Shown piece by piece: positions 22,124 to 32,925 of a DNA stretch of 64,000 nucleotides (the first letter of the stretch is position 1; each line of letters begins with the position of its first letter). The position numbers and the translations under genes were made by a program. Source of the stretch: Mesorhabditis belari (taxonomy: Eukaryota > Nematoda > Chromadorea > Rhabditida > Rhabditidae); the NCBI GenBank assembly GCA_958450365.1, contig CAUEEP010000735.1, positions 749,501-813,500 on the forward strand, written 5' to 3'. The notes beneath the pieces were generated by a model. It ran no database searches. It saw nothing but the letters and a program-made list of their open reading frames with translations, and was not told the origin of the DNA.

Positions 22124-23013
22124 TTACAATCCACCGAGCAAGTCACCGAGTCCTCTGAATTTGAATTGGTTTTGATTATTCGGGAACAGACTCACAATCC
22201 ATTGGTGAGTCCGCCAACAACTCCAGTAAGACCTCCAAGTCCGCTAGTCAATCCGCCCAAACCACCAAGTCCACCAACTCCACCAAGACCTCCAGTCAAA
22301 CCACCAAGAGCATCAAGACCGGGAAGGACGCTGAAATGAGATGAATGGGAGATTTCTGGATCAAGACTTACACAAGAAGTTTCCCAAGAAGTGGCTCGAT
22401 CAATCCCTCGAGGAGTTGGCACACCAAATCCTGGACTGTTTGGAGGAGACCGATTTGTTTGATGAGTGAATCATCAACCAAAGACCAAACGGGCGAAAGA
22501 ACTCCAGTCAAAATTTGAAGACAGAGACCCGAGTAGAGATTTGATTCACCGGTCAACACTCCAGAGAGAAGATATTCGACATTGGCCTCCAATTCCAATC
22601 CACATGGACCCATCGGGACGAGAACGACTGAGGGCAGTTCGAGGCCACCCTGGAATGGAGTTTATGGAATATTGAGTCATGAATCGAATACCTTAAGAAT
22701 CTCCAAGTGTTGGATGGTGTATTTGTTGAATTGTGTTCCATTCACAGTCTCGACAGTCTTGGTCAAGATGTTCACGTGGCTGACTAAATGATTGACATGA
22801 CCTTTCTTCTATTTGTTACTCACTGAAATCCAAGATACAATCCAATACTTGAAGATCTGGAATGAGTGGGCATTTACAAGTTCCATTCACATTCGGAATT
22901 GGAATCTTCGGGGTAACAGTTGGAAGAGTGACTGACGGGACGGACACCGGGGGAAGACTTCCAGCTAATAGTGGAGTGGCCAAGAAAGCGATGATGAAGA
23001 TTGGAGTGGTCAT
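22124..23013 (-). CDS. Small secreted Leu/Gly-rich protein, copy 1
   Basis: Five exons (minus strand): 22824-23013, 22692-22783, 22372-22649, 22196-22330 and 22124-22154. Total 241 aa, phase-consistent. Residues 1-17 are a signal peptide (MTTPIFIIAFLATPLLA). Next comes a Pro/Val-rich linker, NGTCKCPLIPDLQVLDC, then an amphipathic Leu-rich core (LCLQILTGVLSPVWSLVDD; DLVCQLLEGLIEPLLGKLLV). The C-terminal tail is built from GGL/GGV triplets ending in GLGDLLGGL. Conserved Cys suggest disulfides. The tail is the longest of the four copies; exon 4 is 18 nt longer than in copies 2 and 3. TATA box TATAAAAG upstream at about 23072-23079. Family not recognised. Confidence 0.85.
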
Positions 23014-23682
23014 TTTCTCGGAATGAGTAGAGAGATGAGAATGTAACGGTTGGATGTGATGATTTTCCAGTGCCATCTTTTATAGTGCCAAAATTCTTCA
23101 AAATATTTTTGAACCATGATTGGTGATCAGCTTACGAAAAGCTGACTATGAGTTCGTTTTGAAAACAGTCTGATTCAAACGATTCGGTGTTTTGACAGAG
23201 AAATTTTCATATTCCTCAATGAGCCTTTTTTGAATAAACAAAAAAATGAACAAGGAGAGATATTTTTGTTTCAAAAAAGTTGACAGATTGTTATTGATTA
23301 TTATGGTAGGATTATTGTATAACTTACTGAAGTCAGCCTCAATTTTAGTTATTACATCATCTCCTTTTCCACAGAATCAAAATAGACATCAACCCAGTCA
23401 GAGATCGTCCAAAACAGCCCTCATTGTTCTCTCTCCGTTCAAACCGAACGAACACAATATGGAAATTTTTATATCAAAACAAGACCAGACCAGACAGTTT
23501 TTCAATAAAATGATCAAACCAAAAATGAGCTGTTTTGACCGATGTTCTATATTTGACACTATGATCAGAAATGATGATTGAACAAAATATTTTGCTTAAA
23601 CACACTATAAAAGGCAAGCTCAGGAACAATTCAGCACCACATTCAACAGTTCACTTCTCAATTCTCAGCTCATCTAGAGAAA
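23014..23682. promoter_or_regulatory. Shared divergent promoter of pair A
   Basis: 669 bp separates the start codons of copies 1 and 2. Canonical TATA boxes face outwards on each side: TATAAAAG (minus strand) about 60 bp before copy 1 and CACTATAAAAGGCAAGC at about 23603-23619 before copy 2. The interval is mirrored at 28398-29073. Confidence 0.65.
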
Positions 23683-24566
23683 ATGACCACATCAGTCTTC
23701 TTCATCATCGCTTTAATGGCCACTCCTCTATGGGCTCAACCCAGTCTTCCACCAGTCTCAGTCCCCTCAGCCATCTCAACTCTTCCAACTGTTACCCCGA
23801 AGATTCCAATTCCGAATGTGAATGGAACTTGTAAATGCCCACTCATTCCAGATCTTCAAGTACTGGATTGTATCTTGGATTTCAGTGAGTAACGAATAGA
23901 AGACAGAGCATGCCAATCATTTAGTCAGCCACGTCAACATCTTAACCAAGACTGTCGAGACTGTGAATGGAACACAATTCAACAAATACACCATCCAACA
24001 CTTGGAGATCCTTAAGGTATTCGATCCATGACTCAATATTCCAAAAACTCCATTCCAGGGTGGCCTCGAACTGCCCTCAGTCGTTCTCGTCCCAATGGGT
24101 CCATGTGGATTGGAATTGGAGGTTGATGTTGAATATCTTCTCTCTGGATTGTTGACCGGTGAATCGAATCTCTACTCGGGCCTCTGTCTCCAAATTTTGA
24201 CTGGAGTTCTTTCACCCGTTTGGTCTTTGGTTGATGATGCACTCATCAAACAAATCGGTCTCCTCCAAACAGTCCAGGATTTGGTGTGCCAACTCCTCGA
24301 GGGATTGATCGAGCCACTTCTTGGGAAGCTTCTTGTGTAGGTCTTGATCCAGAAATCTCCCATTCATCTCATTTCAGTGTCCTTCCCGGTCTCGATGCTC
24401 TAGGTGGTTTGACTGGAGGTCTTGGTGGAGTTGGTGGACTCACTGGAGGACTTGGAGGTCTTACCGGAGTTGTTGGTGGACTCACCAATGGATTGTGAGT
24501 CTGTTCCCGAATAATCAAAACCAATTCAAATTCAGAGGACTCGGTGACTTGCTCGGTGGCCTGTAA
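23683..24566 (+). CDS. Small secreted Leu/Gly-rich protein, copy 2
   Basis: Exons 23683-23884, 23925-24016, 24059-24336, 24378-24494 and 24536-24566; 239 aa, phases 1, 0, 2, 2. The signal peptide is MTTSVFFIIALMATPLWA, then the shared CKCPLIPDLQVLDC, HVNILTKTVETVNG and GPCGLELEVDVEYLLSG segments and a GGL-repeat tail. It differs from copy 1 mainly at the N-terminus, where it is 4 residues longer. It is nearly identical to copy 3, its mirror partner 4-5 kb away. Introns are only 40-42 nt. Codon use is more GC-rich than in neighbouring genes, which would suit high expression. Likely exported; role unknown. Confidence 0.85.
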
Positions 24567-24854
24567 ACGCTAATAGTAAGAAGCAATCAACTCGTGAAAT
24601 TTCTTTCGATTCTTTGATTGTTTCATTATGTGCCCATTGCCTGTATAAATGGTTTTGCATTTGCAATGTTTCATTTGAATTGCTTAAAAGGGATTGTATT
24701 GGTCAAGAATCAATAATAGCTATACTTTATTCTTGGAAAATTATCGATAAAACTGTGTGAGGTGCACGATTTCCAGGGTTGTAAAGAAAATGATTAGGAC
24801 AATACTTGATGATCTAAAGTTCCTCATTAATGATTAAAAATTGTCTAAACCCCA

Positions 24855-25372
24855 TAAGCCTTTGAGCATCTTGGAGCTTTGTGGTAATCATATGGTGTGT
24901 CATCAAGCCAGATCTTTGTCGTATTGTGATTATAAAAACAACCATCACATGTCAATCCGATCACAGCTTGTGATTGTTTTTCCGTTTTATTTTTGAAGAA
25001 TTTATATTGCTTTCAATTAGGGATTTGGATTTTTTGATGACAAGGACTGTCTTTTTGTCATTTTCAAGAAGTACGATATATAAGTTGCTATTGACAGTTT
25101 GATGATCAACAAAAATGCCCATCACTCTTCCAAATACCTGTCAAATATTTCCACTGATCTGATTGTGTCTGGAAACAAGATGAGAGTCCATATTCTGACA
25201 CAATTGTTCAGCTTCTGAGGTGTTGAAGGTTCGACTGGGATGCATCAAGTTTGGATCCTGAAATTTGACATTTAAATGTAAAGAGAACTTTAGTTCTAGC
25301 TTTGGATTCAACCCACTCACTTAAAAATAGTCACAGTTTCCTTGGAATTCCTCCCAATCATCGGGGCAATCT
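24855..25372 (-). pseudogene. C-type lectin domain gene fragment
   Basis: On the minus strand, 25321-25370 reads CPDDWEEFQGNCDYF, then TAA in frame just before a GTGAGT donor. 25144-25257 reads RTFNTSEAEQLCQNMDSHLV, the typical CTLD start with its Cys. At about 24890-24960, CFYNHNTTKIWLDDTPYDY resembles the CTLD end. Stops interrupt the chain and no signal peptide is found. It lies in the spacer of the inverted duplication. Nematode clec proteins are secreted and often immune-related. Confidence 0.6.
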
Positions 25373-25851
25373 AAAATTAATTTATTATGCGTTGATTTGC
25401 AAAGATTCCTGTCTAATATGATATTGTTTAACAAATCACAGGATTTGTTGAGCTACAATTGGCAGAACACCAACGACAGGTGACTGGATAACAGCACAAT
25501 CTGTATCGGAAAGTGGTTTTGGAAATGATTGTCCTTCTCAAGTGCTGAGTTTTCTATAATGTGACAACTTTTGGCTCTAACTTGTAGCCAATCAATTCTT
25601 TTTGTGCATTTTGTTGGCATTTTGTTGGATATCAAAATAAGTTACGTCAAGGTTACGGTAGTTTTCGGGAGTTGACATGATTTAGAAGGCTACCATGGTC
25701 ACCTGAAGGCCAATTTTGATATGCTAGCGGTTTTCCATCGTCCTATCTCCATGTTCCATTCAATCCCTTGATTACTCTAATAAACGAATCACTCAGCCCA
25801 TAAACTAATAATTAGAATTAAAGAAATCTATAAGATTCTTTATTATTCAAC

Positions 25852-26542
25852 TAACAAGGGAGGGTCAACTGGCTGGCCAAATTCTATGCGACCTCTACCA
25901 TTCGACGCAGAATTTTTTTCTGATTCCGAATCTGTATTCCGTTTTTTCTAAATTACAATCTGCCAGGAGTTACAAGCGTCTAAAGTTTTGTTAGGACTCT
26001 GAATGGGTCTTAGGGGCCAAATATTCACTCCATTGGCGGTGGTCATTTGGGTCTTAGGGGCCTCCTTGCGGACCGATTCGGTGCAGCTGTAGCTGAGTGG
26101 TACGGCGTTCTTTTTCCGAGCGAGACCTCACGAGTTCGATCCCCACTTTAGCTTTTTCATTTGCTTCTTTTCTTTCCCCCCTTCTAAATTACAATATGCC
26201 AGAAGCTAAAAGCGTTCAAAGCTAAGGTTAAAGAACATTAGTCAGTACTTCTCGAAAAAAGAAGAAGCAAAAACCTAAGTGGGGATCGAACTTGTGAGGT
26301 CTTGCTCTGAAACGCTGTACCACTCAGCTACGGCTGCTCTGAAATGCCAGCGAGGCCGCAAGGAGGTCGCTAAGACCCAAATGACCACATTTTCAGAGTC
26401 CTAATAAAACTTTAGACGCTTATAACACCTGGCAGAATAACGTGCAGCAAAAACCGAAAGCTGATTCGGAATCAGCATAAAATTCTGCTTCAAATGGTAT
26501 AGGTCGCATAGAATTTGGCCTTCCCTTGTAAGATCAAATTTT
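25852..26542. mobile_element. Fold-back transposon family A, copy 2, with two tRNA-like modules
   Basis: The left arm (ACAAGGGAGGGTCAACTGG, GGCCAAATTCTATGCGACCT) is mirrored by the right arm (AGGTCGCATAGAATTTGGCC, TTCCCTTGT). Each arm carries a tRNA-like unit: plus strand 26084-26150 (GTAGCTGAGTGGTACGGCG, GAGTTCGATCCCC) and minus strand 26278-26340. The tRNA-like units are therefore part of the palindrome. No transposase. Confidence 0.8.
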
Positions 26543-26544
26543 CA

Positions 26545-27510
26545 CCCAAAACCTTTCAAATAAATTCTGCCATTTTTCTGCAAGCTGACCAATCATTGCA
26601 TTCCCATAAGCATCTGATTTTTATAGGTCTTTCATTTGTTTTCTTGCACTGCTGAGCTGTTTGATAAGTGACGGCTGAAATGATAATTTGGCCACTCGGC
26701 TTTTTGAAAAGTTTGACTTTAAGTAGTCCAAATTAATCAGACAGCCAGAAATTCAAATCAAGATGTTCAAAAGATCAAAAAGCTCTAGCTTTTCTGTTCT
26801 GACCTGGCTGACAGGACTCTTTGACATCTTTGACTCAAAGTACTTCAGTTTTTTAGTATGGAAATGTTCGATTTGTTGGATGTTGGTATGTAAATGTTGG
26901 ATCTGGTTGTCTTTTTTTATTCCCTATTGATGTTTAAGTCTAGCTCTTTTAGTTGTTGAGTAAACTAAGCAGATTCAAAATTTACAGGCCAAATTCAAGG
27001 CTTTTCTAGGCTTTCAAGCTTTAGGTCTGCTTATTTTTAGTACTGAAAGGACTGGAGAACTTTTAAGATTTGGTCAAGCTGAATTAAAAGTCTATCTTTT
27101 TCAATAAACCATTCTTCAGAAAATAAGCACATCCTTGATCAGACTCAAAAGCATTCTATGGACATTGAAATGCTGAAGAGAAAATTAATAAATTAGCTAG
27201 GAAACAGAAAATTTGAAGTACTTTCATAATGATGTTCTTCTTTCACGCTTTGTTTCAGCTTTTATATTTGGCTTTTTAGCCGATAAGAGTTGCTTTAAGG
27301 AAACAGCTTGATGAATCTTTTTTGGAACGAGTTAGTGACAATGACAAGAGGATGCCAATAAATAAACCATGAACTGATTGAAAAACTGTTTACAAAAGGA
27401 TGAAAAATGACTCAATCTAAGTCCAAAAGATGTGCAATATGCTAGTTTTGACCAAATGTTAATCATTTATACAGACATTGGACGCATAATCAAGAAAGAA
27501 TAGTTTTTGT
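26545..27510. other. Spacer without a recognised gene
   Basis: AT-rich sequence between the family-A element and copy 3 of the secreted genes. No convincing exon, RNA or repeat seen. The interval 24567-24850 after copy 2 is likewise empty. Confidence 0.5.
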
Positions 27511-27513
27511 CGC

Positions 27514-28397
27514 TTACAGGCCACCGAGCAAGTCACCGAGTCCTCTGAATTTGAATTGGTTTTGATTATTCGGGAACAGACTCACAATCCATTGGTGAGT
27601 CCACCAACAACTCCGGTAAGACCTCCAAGTCCTCCAGTGAGTCCACCAACTCCACCAAGACCTCCAGTCAAACCACCCAGAGCATCGAGACCGGGAAGGA
27701 CACTGAAATGAGATGAATGGGAGATTTCTGGTTCAAGACCTACACAAGAAGCTTCCCAAGAAGTGGCTCGATCAATCCCTCGAGGAGTTGGCACACCAAA
27801 TCCTGGACTGTTTGGAGGAGACCGATTTGTTTGATGAGTGAATCATCAACCAAAGACCAAACGGGTGAAAGAACTCCAGTCAAAATTTGAAGACAGAGGC
27901 CCGAGTAGAGATTCGATTCACCGGTCAACAATCCAGAGAGAAGATATTCAACATCAACCTCCAATTCCAATCCACATGGACCCATTGGGACGAGAACGAC
28001 TGAGGGCAGTTCGAGGCCACCCTGGAATGGAGTTTATGGAATATTGAGTCATGGATCGAATACCTTAAGGATCTCCAAGTGTTGGATGGTGTATTTGTTG
28101 AATTGTGTTCCATTCACAGTCTCGACAGTCTTGGTTAAGATGTTGACGTGGCTGACTAAATGATTGGCATGCTCTGTCTTCTATTCGTTACTCACTGAAA
28201 TCCAAGATACAATCCAGTACTTGAAGATCTGGAATGAGTGGGCATTTACAAGTTCCATTCACATTCGGAATTGGAATCTTCGGGGTAACAGTTGGAAGAG
28301 TTGAGATGGCTGAGGGGACTGAGACTGGTGGAAGACTGGGTTGAGCCCATAGAGGAGTGGCCATTAAAGCGATGATGAAGAAGACTGATGTGGTCAT
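27514..28397 (-). CDS. Small secreted Leu/Gly-rich protein, copy 3
   Basis: Exons (minus strand): 28196-28397, 28064-28155, 27744-28021, 27586-27702 and 27514-27544; 239 aa. Every exon has the same length as in copy 2, and the residues visible in the frames are the same except for very few (for example VDDS for VDDA). Introns and upstream DNA also match closely, so the pair looks recently duplicated or homogenised by gene conversion. Same signal peptide, Leu-rich core and GGL tail. TATA box at about 28466-28473 (minus strand). Confidence 0.85.
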
Positions 28398-29073
28398 TTT
28401 CTCTAGATGAGCTGAGAATTGAGAAGTGAACTGTTGAATGTGGTGCTGAATTGTTCCTGAGCTTGCCTTTTATAGTGTGTTTAAGCAAAATATTTTGTTC
28501 AATCATCATTTCTGATCATAGTGTCAAATATAGAACATCGGTCAAAACAGCTCATTTTTGGTTTGATCATTTTATTGAAAAGATGTCTGGTCTGGTCTTG
28601 TTTTGATATAAAAATTTCCATATTGCGTTGGCTCGGTTTGAACGGAGAGAGAACAATGAGGGCTGTTTTGGACGATCTCTGACTGGGCTGATGTCTATTT
28701 TGATCCTATGGAAAACGAGATGATGTAAAAAATTGAGGCTGACTTCAGTAAGTTATACAGTAATCCTACCATAATAATCAATAACAATCTGTCAACAGGG
28801 TTCATTTTTGAAACAAAAATATCTCTCCTTGTTCATTTTTTTTGTTCATTCAAAAAAGGCACATTGAGCAATATGAAAATTTCTCTGTCAAAACACCGAA
28901 TCGTTTGAATCAGACTGTTTTCAAAACGAACTCATAGTCAGCTTTTCGTAAGCTGATCACCAATCATGGTGTAAAAATATTTTGACCAAGTTTAGCACTA
29001 TAAAAGACGGCACTGGAAATCACATCATCACATCCAACCGTTACATTCTCATCTCTCTACTCATTCCGAGGAA
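28398..29073. promoter_or_regulatory. Shared divergent promoter of pair B
   Basis: 676 bp between the starts of copies 3 and 4, a reverse-complement counterpart of 23014-23682 (shared AGAACATCGGTCAAAACAGC, GTCAAAACACCGAATCG and others). Outward TATA boxes: TATAGTG context at about 28470 and GCACTATAAAAGACGGC at about 28994-29010. Small indels distinguish the two promoters. Confidence 0.65.
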
Positions 29074-29924
29074 ATGACCACTCCAATCTTCATCATCGCT
29101 TTCTTAGCCACTCCACTGTTAGCTGGAAGTCTTCCCCCGGTGTCCGTCCCGTCAGTCACTCTTCCAACTGTTACCCCGAAGATTCCAATTCCGAATGTGA
29201 ATGGAACTTGTAAATGCCCGCTTATTCCAGATCTTCAAGTATTAGATTGCATCTTGGATTTCAGTGAGTAACGAATAGAAGAAAGGTCATGTCAATCATT
29301 TAGTCAGCCACGTGAACATCTTGACGAAGACTGTGGAGACTGTGAACGGAACACAATTCAACAAATACACCATCCAACACTTAGAGATCCTTAAGGTATT
29401 CAATTCATCACTTAATATCTCATAAACTTCATTCCAGGGTGGACTTGAGCTTCCCTCGGTTGTCCTCGTTCCAATGGGTCCATGTGGATTGGAATTGGAG
29501 GTTAATGTTGAATATCTTCTCTCTGGATTGTTGACCGGTGAATCGAATCTCTACTCGGGCCTCTGTCTCCAAATTTTGACTGGAGTTCTTTCACCCGTTT
29601 GGTCTTTGGTTGATGATTCACTCATCAAACAAATCGGTCTCCTCCAAACAGTCCAGGATTTGGTGTGCCAACTCCTCGAGGGATTGATCGAGCCACTTCT
29701 TGGGAAGCTTCTTGTGTAAGTCTTGATCCAGAAATCTCCCATTCTCTCCATTTCAGTGTCCTTCCCGGTCTTGATGCTCTTGGTGGTTTGGGTGGATTGA
29801 CTGGCGGAGTTGGAGGTCTTACTGGAGTTGTTGGTGGGCTCACCAATGGATTGTGAGCTTGTTACCAGATAATCAAAACCAATTCAATTCTAGGGGCCTC
29901 GGTGACTTACTCGGTGGATTGTAA
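29074..29924 (+). CDS. Small secreted Leu/Gly-rich protein, copy 4
   Basis: Exons 29074-29263, 29304-29395, 29438-29715, 29757-29852 and 29894-29924; 228 aa. Exon 1 equals copy 1 (same MTTPIFIIAFLATPLLA signal). Exon 4 is shortest, with a tail of GGLGGLTGGVGGLTGVVGG type. Length differences among copies are multiples of three and fall only in the Gly/Leu tail, so the frame is kept. It is the mirror partner of copy 1 but more diverged from it than copies 2 and 3 are from each other. Confidence 0.85.
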
Positions 29925-30563
29925 GCGACAAAAGCAGCAATTCTTTGTGATTTATGTACCAGATGTCTGTATAAACTTTGAGTTACATTTGTTTTTTTAC
30001 ATGTAGCTTTTTTCTTTCAAAGCAATGAAACAAAGGACAAAAAGAGAAATGAGAAATCAATCTTTCCCGAACGCTAATTTGTCCACATCATAGTGCAAAT
30101 TGTTCAAAGAAAGGCGAATTCTTCACCTAATTACACGTGACGAAATGGAGAAATTTCAACAAAAAATCAGAATTGTAGTAAAATTTTTCACAAAAGCTGG
30201 ATTATTGAAAAAGATTTTCTTTTGAAATCATCAAAGTCTGGATGAATTTAGTCATTTGATGATGAATATAATAGGCTGTTTTTTGAAATTAGCTTGGGAT
30301 ATCATGTTTTTTTGTCAATGAGTCAATTTTCAGACCAATAAATCCTTAGTTTCTATTACTTAATTAAATCAAAGAGTTTATCTTTCTATTTTGATTTAAA
30401 TTTTGATCATTTTCATTGTTAAACCCAGTTGTTTAAAGGCCAATTTCTTTCAGAGTTCAAGTACCGTTTCAAGACTTTAGCTTAGTGTAGCTTTAGCTTT
30501 TAGCTAGTGCCTTTTGATTGGTAAGATGTGTAAGTTGCTTTTTTTTCTAACCATCAACACAAT

Positions 30564-30780
30564 TACCATATTTTCTCTAATGGTGGTGCACCGAGCCGAG
30601 TTGGTGACTATTTTACGGTTTCCAAGCTTTTGCAGAAGCTCAGCACTCTAATCCCTCACAAGATCTCATCGTCAGCTACATTTTCCGACCCCACATCGAT
30701 AGGTTCTCATAAGCGGTTCTCGAGATTTCGAGGAATTAAGGCGACGCACTCGGTGCACTACTATTAGAGAAAATATGGTA
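30564..30780. mobile_element. MITE family C, copy 1
   Basis: Ends TACCATATTTTCTCTAATGG and TATTAGAGAAAATATGGTA are inverted repeats beginning and ending with TA, as in Tc1/mariner-type MITEs. Body includes GCCGAGTTGGTGACTATTTT and CCGACCCCACATCGATAGG, shared with four other copies. Confidence 0.85.
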
Positions 30781-30863
30781 CTCATACTCACTTTGGAGGG
30801 GGTAGCTCAGTCAAATACCAATCGCTGCGCACAGAGGGACAGTGGTCTCGTCTGCTTTATATA

Positions 30864-31074
30864 TACCGTATTCTAATAGTAGTGCACCCCGACGAGCCGA
30901 GTTGGTGACTATTTTACAGTTTCCAAGCTTTTCCAGAAGCTTCCCACTCTGATCCCCCACTAGATCTCATCGTTAGCTACATTTTCCGACCCCACATCGA
31001 TAGGTTTTCATAAGCGGTTCTCGAGATTTCGAGCAATTTAGGCGCTCAGGTGCTACTATTAGAGAAAATACGGT
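30864..31074. mobile_element. MITE family C, copy 2
   Basis: Same orientation as copy 1 and only 84 bp away. Left end TACCGTATTCTAATAGTAG, right end TATTAGAGAAAATACGGT. Confidence 0.85.
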
Positions 31075-31107
31075 CACCAGTTTGAAACACTTGCTTTAAC
31101 TTTGAAA

Positions 31108-31600
31108 AGACCAACTAGGGAATATCAACTTTTTTTTATGTGACCAAATGAGATATGCCACAGATTTTTCGATGCTTTGATTTGCAAAGAAAGAAATAGA
31201 ATGACGGACTCGAACTAGAGGACCTTTGCCTTGAATTCTAACCCGCTGCCACTCAGCCACCACTGCTTCTTAAGGGAAATGCTTCTGGGAAATCTGTTTA
31301 TAATCTCGGGATTTGATTTTTAATATCCCATATAAAACTTTTGACACTTATAGCTTTTGGCGCTTAGAGCTTTTGGCGCTTAGAGCTTTTGGCGCCTAGA
31401 GCTTTTGGCGTTAGAGCTTTTGGCGCTTAGAGCTTTTGGCGCTTAGAGCTTTTGGCGCTTATAGCTTTTGACGCTTATAACTTTTGACAGAGTGCTCCAT
31501 AGTAGAAACGGAAAGCAGATTCGGAATCGGCATTGAATTCTGCGTCGAATAGTATATGGCTCGTGTCATTTGACCACCACACCCGTTCCCTTGTGAGTAA
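31108..31600. mobile_element. Family A-type element, copy 3 (degenerate) with tRNA-like module
   Basis: The right end has GAATTCTGCGTCGAATAGTA and CGTTCCCTTGT, shared with copies 1 and 2. Inside are a minus-strand tRNA-like unit at about 31196-31262 (GGCTGAGTGGCAGCGGG, TAGTTCGAGTCC) and the 31345-31495 minisatellite. Further relics of the family follow at 31680-31760 and 31985-32040 (AACGCAGAATTTCCCGCTGA). Confidence 0.55.
31345..31495. repeat. 14-15 bp minisatellite (GCTTAGAGCTTTTGG)
   Basis: About nine copies of a unit like CGCTTAGAGCTTTTGG inside a family-A element. Confidence 0.9.
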
Positions 31601-32099
31601 TAGCTAAGTAATGCCAAGGTTTAGGACGTGAAGCCGGCAAACATCGGAATTAACACTGATACTCACTTGAAAGTTTTTCACTTTGGTGTTGCTAAGTGGA
31701 ATAACCCGTGGAACATGTCATTTGGCCACAAACCCATTTGATATTCCCTTGTAAATCTGATTCTTTCAAATTCTTTTATTTCAAATCTAAATTTAAGTTT
31801 ATGTTTTAAGTTTATGCTCTTTGAGTAACTCTTACTAACTATTACTAACTCTTACTAACTACTCTTACTAACTATATCCATTTTAATCTGTTATTGGTTT
31901 AGACTAGTTGATCAAAATCCAGCTTTGAAAGCTTTGAAACAAAATGATAACTTTCTAACAACAATAGGATGTAACCAAATTAGATAAACCATGGAGTTCA
32001 ACGCAGAATTTCCCGCTGATTTCAAATCTGCTTTCCCCTTTTGCTAAATGGCTTTCTGTACAGAAAAGTAGCTCTTTTCTGTGAAATTTTATTTGATGT

Positions 32100-32345
32100 T
32101 TTGATTTTGAATATCTCTGATATTATGAATATTCTCTTGTCCTTCCTCTAAAGATCGTTTGTGTGATAAAAGGGGACAGAGCCCACTTTCTATTGCTTTT
32201 CTTTGGCTTTGACACACGGAACCAACAATTGATTCTATTTATTGTTTTTTCTGGTTAGATTAGTGATTGTGCTAGATTCGGAATAAATATCTAAATAATC
32301 ATTGCCCCATCGGTGCCCTCTCACGCACTGCAAATTTTGGTGCGC
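32100..32345 (+). mobile_element. LTR-retrotransposon 5' remnant: LTR end plus primer-binding site
   Basis: It has a TATA-like GATAAAAGGGG, then a poly(A) signal (AATAAAT at about 32283), an LTR-like end ACTGCA, and 5 nt later TGGTGCGCAGTCC. The last is the form of a tRNA primer-binding site, complementary to a tRNA ending GGACTGCGCACCA. No second LTR or pol region is seen in this window. Confidence 0.5.
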
Positions 32346-32476
32346 AGTCCAACTACGAAATCCGGTGAGACCCGTGAGTACATGAAGTATAAAGAGCTAT
32401 AGTTAAGTTTTAGGGTAAAAATGCGAGGATTTAGACACGAATTGACCCTTTACCCTTTATAAAGTTTTTCTCAGGG

Positions 32477-32716
32477 ATCTCAACTGAAGAGATTGCTCCG
32501 ATCACTGAAGAGAAGCCAGCTGAGGAACCAGTTTCTGATTTCGTTCGCTCTGTGCGACCAATTGAGATAAAGGAGCCTGTACAGCCTATCAGGGATAAAC
32601 AAGATTATGAAGGGTCGCTTCCACAAGTGACGGAGCTTGGTCTTGTCGAGTCGTTCTCGTCGAACAGATCTTTGACGCCAGTCCTTCCTTTAGTGAAAGC
32701 CGAGTATTCAGTCTAG
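32477..32716 (+). pseudogene. Gag-like or unknown acidic open segment
   Basis: An 80-codon open stretch without ATG, rich in Glu and Pro (TEEIAPITEEKPAEEPVSDF), preceded by TTTCTCAG and ending in TAG. It lies 130 bp downstream of the LTR/primer-site block, where a Gag N-terminus would be. It could instead be an exon of the neighbouring candidate gene. Confidence 0.3.
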
Positions 32717-32852
32717 ACTCTCTGGCTTACGGTATTCAATCTAGAAAAGGAGCTTAAGTCTAGAATAGCTAGATTACGGTATTTAGTCTAGATTAGAGTA
32801 TTCAGTCTTGACTGTCTGGATTACGGTATTCGATCTAGAATGGGATATGACT

Positions 32853-32925
32853 TGATGGTGTAGTGGATAAAACGTTTGCCTACGAAACGAGCGATTCTTT
32901 ACTCGAGTTCGATTCCTTTTTGACA
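32853..32925 (+). pseudogene. tRNA-like sequence
   Basis: GATGGTGTAGTGGATAAAACG (A-box-like) and CGAGTTCGATTCC (B-box) with tRNA-like spacing. The acceptor ends do not pair well. Preceded by imperfect GGTATTCAGTCTAGA repeats (32705-32840). Confidence 0.45.

Noticed and set aside
22466..22791. Plus-strand frames antisense to secreted gene copy 1 (equivalents at copies 2-4)
   Set aside because: They recur in all four copies only because the sense exon is conserved; no splice sites or domains support them.
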